Assembly: GCA_036384655.1 (NCBI GenBank)
Contig: DASVLX010000076.1
Coordinates: 1-6,795 of the forward strand
Source of the DNA: DASVLX01 sp036384655
GTDB taxonomy: Bacteria; Actinomycetota; Actinomycetes; Mycobacteriales; Pseudonocardiaceae
Reading direction: 5' to 3'
Length of the DNA stretch: 6,795 nt
A program made the translations under genes and the position numbers. How positions within the stretch are numbered: position 1 is the stretch's first letter; each line of letters opens with the position of its first letter. Under the pieces are notes generated by a model. The model was not told the origin of the DNA, did no database searches, and saw only the letters and a list, made by a program, of their open reading frames with translations. Positions 5,833 through 6,795 of this stretch are shown in pieces.

Positions 5833-5875
5833 CCAACCGATACAACCACTATATCGGTCCGATACATCTGGTTGG
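5833..5875 (-). promoter_or_regulatory. padR promoter with overlapping CCGATA operator cluster
   Basis: On the - strand TATAGT (complement of 5848-5853) matches a -10 box at five of six positions. A weak -35 (TTCCAA, complement of 5872-5877) lies 18 bp upstream. Three copies of CCGATA surround it: 5837-5842, the inverted TATCGG at 5852-5857, and 5859-5864. The first and third extend to CCGATACA and are 22 bp apart, about two helical turns. The second and third form TATCGG-T-CCGATA. CCAACC (5833-5838) and GGTTGG (5870-5875) close the region symmetrically. Overlap of repeats with the -10 is the arrangement expected for an autorepressed regulator. Assigning PadR as the binding protein is inference. 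Confidence 0.6.
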
Positions 5876-5937
5876 AAAATCCCAGCGTACATGTGTCCAG
5901 CGCCACGGTCTCGATTCGGCCGTACCCGAACGGCGCA

Positions 5938-5965
5938 TCGACGTGACGCCGTTGGCACGTACCCT
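5938..5965 (+). promoter_or_regulatory. Promoter of the DUF5318 gene, likely leaderless
   Basis: TACCCT (5960-5965) fits the actinobacterial TANNNT -10 pattern and ends 6 bases before the GTG at 5972, so transcription would start at or next to the start codon. TCGACG (5938-5943) is a possible -35 (four of six to TTGACA) with a 16-bp spacer. No Shine-Dalgarno precedes the GTG, which supports a leaderless message. Confidence 0.55.
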
Positions 5966-5971
5966 GTTTGC

Positions 5972-6388
5972 GTGCGGACCCAACGCCAGGTCGTGAACTA
6001 CGCGTTGCAGCGCCGGTCGCTGCTCGCGGAGGTCTACGCGGGCCGAGTCGGGACCATGGAGGTCTGCGACGCCAGCCCGTACCTGCTGCGCGCGGCCAAA
6101 TTCCACGGCCATCCGACCAAGGTGAGCTGCCCGGTGTGCCGGAAGGAAACGTTGACGCTGGTCAACTGGGTCTACGGCGATGAGCTGCGACATCTGTCCG
6201 GATCCGCCCGCACTGCCGACGAGTTGATCCGGATGGCTACGGTGTTCACCGAGTTTCGGGTCTTTGTCGTCGAGGTGTGCCGCACATGCAGTTGGAACCA
6301 CATGGTGCAGTCATACGTCCTGGGAACGGGCGGTGGTGGCGACGCGGCCACCGACGCACGCCCGCGCCGCAGGACCGCCTCGGAATGA
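5972..6388 (+). CDS. DUF5318 family zinc-ribbon-like protein
   Basis: This 138-aa conserved actinobacterial protein has no established biochemical function that I know of. It resembles M. tuberculosis Rv0049, which in recalled gene order lies between the padR gene and ponA1, as here. Visible features are the N-terminal RQVVNYALQRRSLLAEVYAGR (6-25), EVCDASPYLLRAAKFHG (30-46), a first CxxC in SCPVCRKE (C53, C56), and a second in EVCRTCSWNH (C103, C106). The two CxxC pairs, about 47 residues apart, probably bind one zinc. C32 is a further cysteine. The tail from 119 is Gly- and Arg-rich and disordered, ending RRRTASE. The GTG at 5972 was chosen because the conserved family sequence begins there and a promoter -10 ends six bases before it. 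The ATG at 5891 would add 27 unconserved residues and include the promoter. A role linked to cell-wall synthesis is suggested only by its neighbour. Confidence 0.9.
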   Translation: MRTQRQVVNYALQRRSLLAEVYAGRVGTMEVCDASPYLLRAAKFHGHPTKVSCPVCRKETLTLVNWVYGDELRHLSGSARTADELIRMATVFTEFRVFVVEVCRTCSWNHMVQSYVLGTGGGGDAATDARPRRRTASE

Positions 6389-6516
6389 TTCGTCCCGAAC
6401 CGGATCTCCGGGCGCACGGTCACCGATGACGGACAGATGACGACACACCTGATGGCACACCCGACAAGCACGGAACGACGCACCATGCCCGGTGCGGCGG
6501 TCTGGGAGGCCGCTTC
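6389..6516. other. 128-bp spacer before the penicillin-binding protein gene
   Basis: It contains a small dyad (CCGG-ATCT-CCGG), two copies of GATGACG (6425-6439 region), and the Shine-Dalgarno of the next gene. I see no convincing -10/-35 pair or strong terminator, so read-through from the DUF5318 gene is plausible. Confidence 0.4.
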
Positions 6517-6795
6517 GTGAACGACCACACTGACGATCCCCGATCGGCGGGCCGATCCGGCTGGCCGGGAGCAGGGGGCCCGAGTGGCCCGGACCGGGGC
6601 GGGGTGAACGAGGCCACCGGCGCCTGGACCCCGTCGTTCGATGACTCACAGCCGATCGATCGCGTGCCGGACGACGGCGGCGCGAACCGTCAGGGCAGGC
6701 GTCCCGGGCCGCGTCGGCCGGTGCGCCGGGTGACCAAGGGCGCTCCCCGTGGTGGTGGTGCCGCGGGTGGCCGCGCGGGCGGTTCGGCCGCCGGC
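6517..6795 (+). CDS. Class A penicillin-binding protein (transglycosylase/transpeptidase), N-terminal part only
   Basis: The gene runs off the window end; 93 codons are visible. They encode a hydrophilic low-complexity tail: VNDHTDDPRSAGR at the start, acidic and Ser-rich residues around 38-55, then a basic Arg/Pro/Gly stretch (60-93) with RRPGPRRPVRRVTKG. This is what the cytoplasmic tail of a PonA1-type enzyme looks like before its membrane anchor. No catalytic domain is visible. The identification therefore rests on gene order (ino1-padR-DUF5318-ponA1 in Mycobacterium) plus tail composition. The GTG at 6517 has GGGAGG (6504-6509) seven bases upstream. A second in-frame GTG (codon 30, about 6604) preceded by GGGGCGGG could be a secondary start. 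If the call is right, the enzyme polymerises and crosslinks peptidoglycan outside the membrane. Confidence 0.65.
   Translation, partial: MNDHTDDPRSAGRSGWPGAGGPSGPDRGGVNEATGAWTPSFDDSQPIDRVPDDGGANRQGRRPGPRRPVRRVTKGAPRGGGAAGGRAGGSAAG

Noticed and set aside
5813..5845. Upstream ATG adding 11 residues to the PadR regulator
   Set aside because: The extension (MYRLVRCRRCL) is unlike family N-termini and overlaps the operator region. The GTG at 5812 has a near-perfect Shine-Dalgarno.
5891..5971. ATG start extending the DUF5318 protein by 27 residues
   Set aside because: Family similarity begins at the GTG at 5972, and the extension contains the probable promoter.
1..6795. Mobile element, phage, toxin-antitoxin or defence system
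   Set aside because: No transposase, integrase, nuclease or long terminal repeats were seen on either strand. Genes are housekeeping-like with even composition and conserved order.

Overview
The window is GC-rich chromosomal DNA from an actinobacterium. The evidence is the strong G/C bias at third codon positions, the use of GTG starts, and the block inositol-1-phosphate synthase / PadR regulator / DUF5318 zinc-ribbon protein / class A penicillin-binding protein, which matches the order recalled for Mycobacterium tuberculosis Rv0046c-Rv0050. The proteins resemble mycobacterial ones without being near-identical, so a related order such as Pseudonocardiales or Micromonosporales is plausible. 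That placement is inference. No transposase, integrase, CRISPR array, tRNA or rRNA was seen, and the region reads as core chromosome.

Left part, all + strand: an unrecognised 163-aa protein (56-547), a very strong hairpin (552-599), trmB for tRNA m7G46 methyltransferase (607-1356), a small membrane-anchored or exported protein of unknown function (1422-1844), and an amidohydrolase of the methylthioadenosine / S-adenosylhomocysteine deaminase family (1841-3166). The last two overlap by ATGA and are probably translationally coupled. TrmB produces S-adenosylhomocysteine and the amidohydrolase family can deaminate it, so a link through SAM by-product handling is possible but unproven.

Middle part, - strand: an SDR oxidoreductase (3208-3903) converges on the amidohydrolase across a 41-bp gap. 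Upstream of it on the same strand lie ino1 (4027-5115) and a PadR-family regulator (5225-5812). A hairpin follows padR and another follows ino1, so the three genes are probably not one uninterrupted transcript. A 15-bp tandem triplication covers the ino1 stop codon. Ino1 makes inositol 1-phosphate, the precursor of phosphatidylinositol, the mannosylated phosphatidylinositols and, in many actinobacteria, mycothiol.

Right part: padR and the DUF5318 gene diverge from a 159-bp spacer. It carries a cluster of CCGATA half-sites over the likely padR -10 box, and a candidate leaderless promoter in front of the DUF5318 gene (5972-6388). The last gene (6517 to the window end) is the start of a penicillin-binding protein, of which only the low-complexity cytoplasmic N-terminal tail is visible.

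There is no gene-free stretch above 300 bases. The longest spacers are 5813-5971, 6389-6516 and 3904-4026. I found no convincing new multi-gene system. The most unusual items are the ino1 stop-codon repeat, the palindrome before trmB, the padR operator cluster and the coupled exported-protein/deaminase pair.
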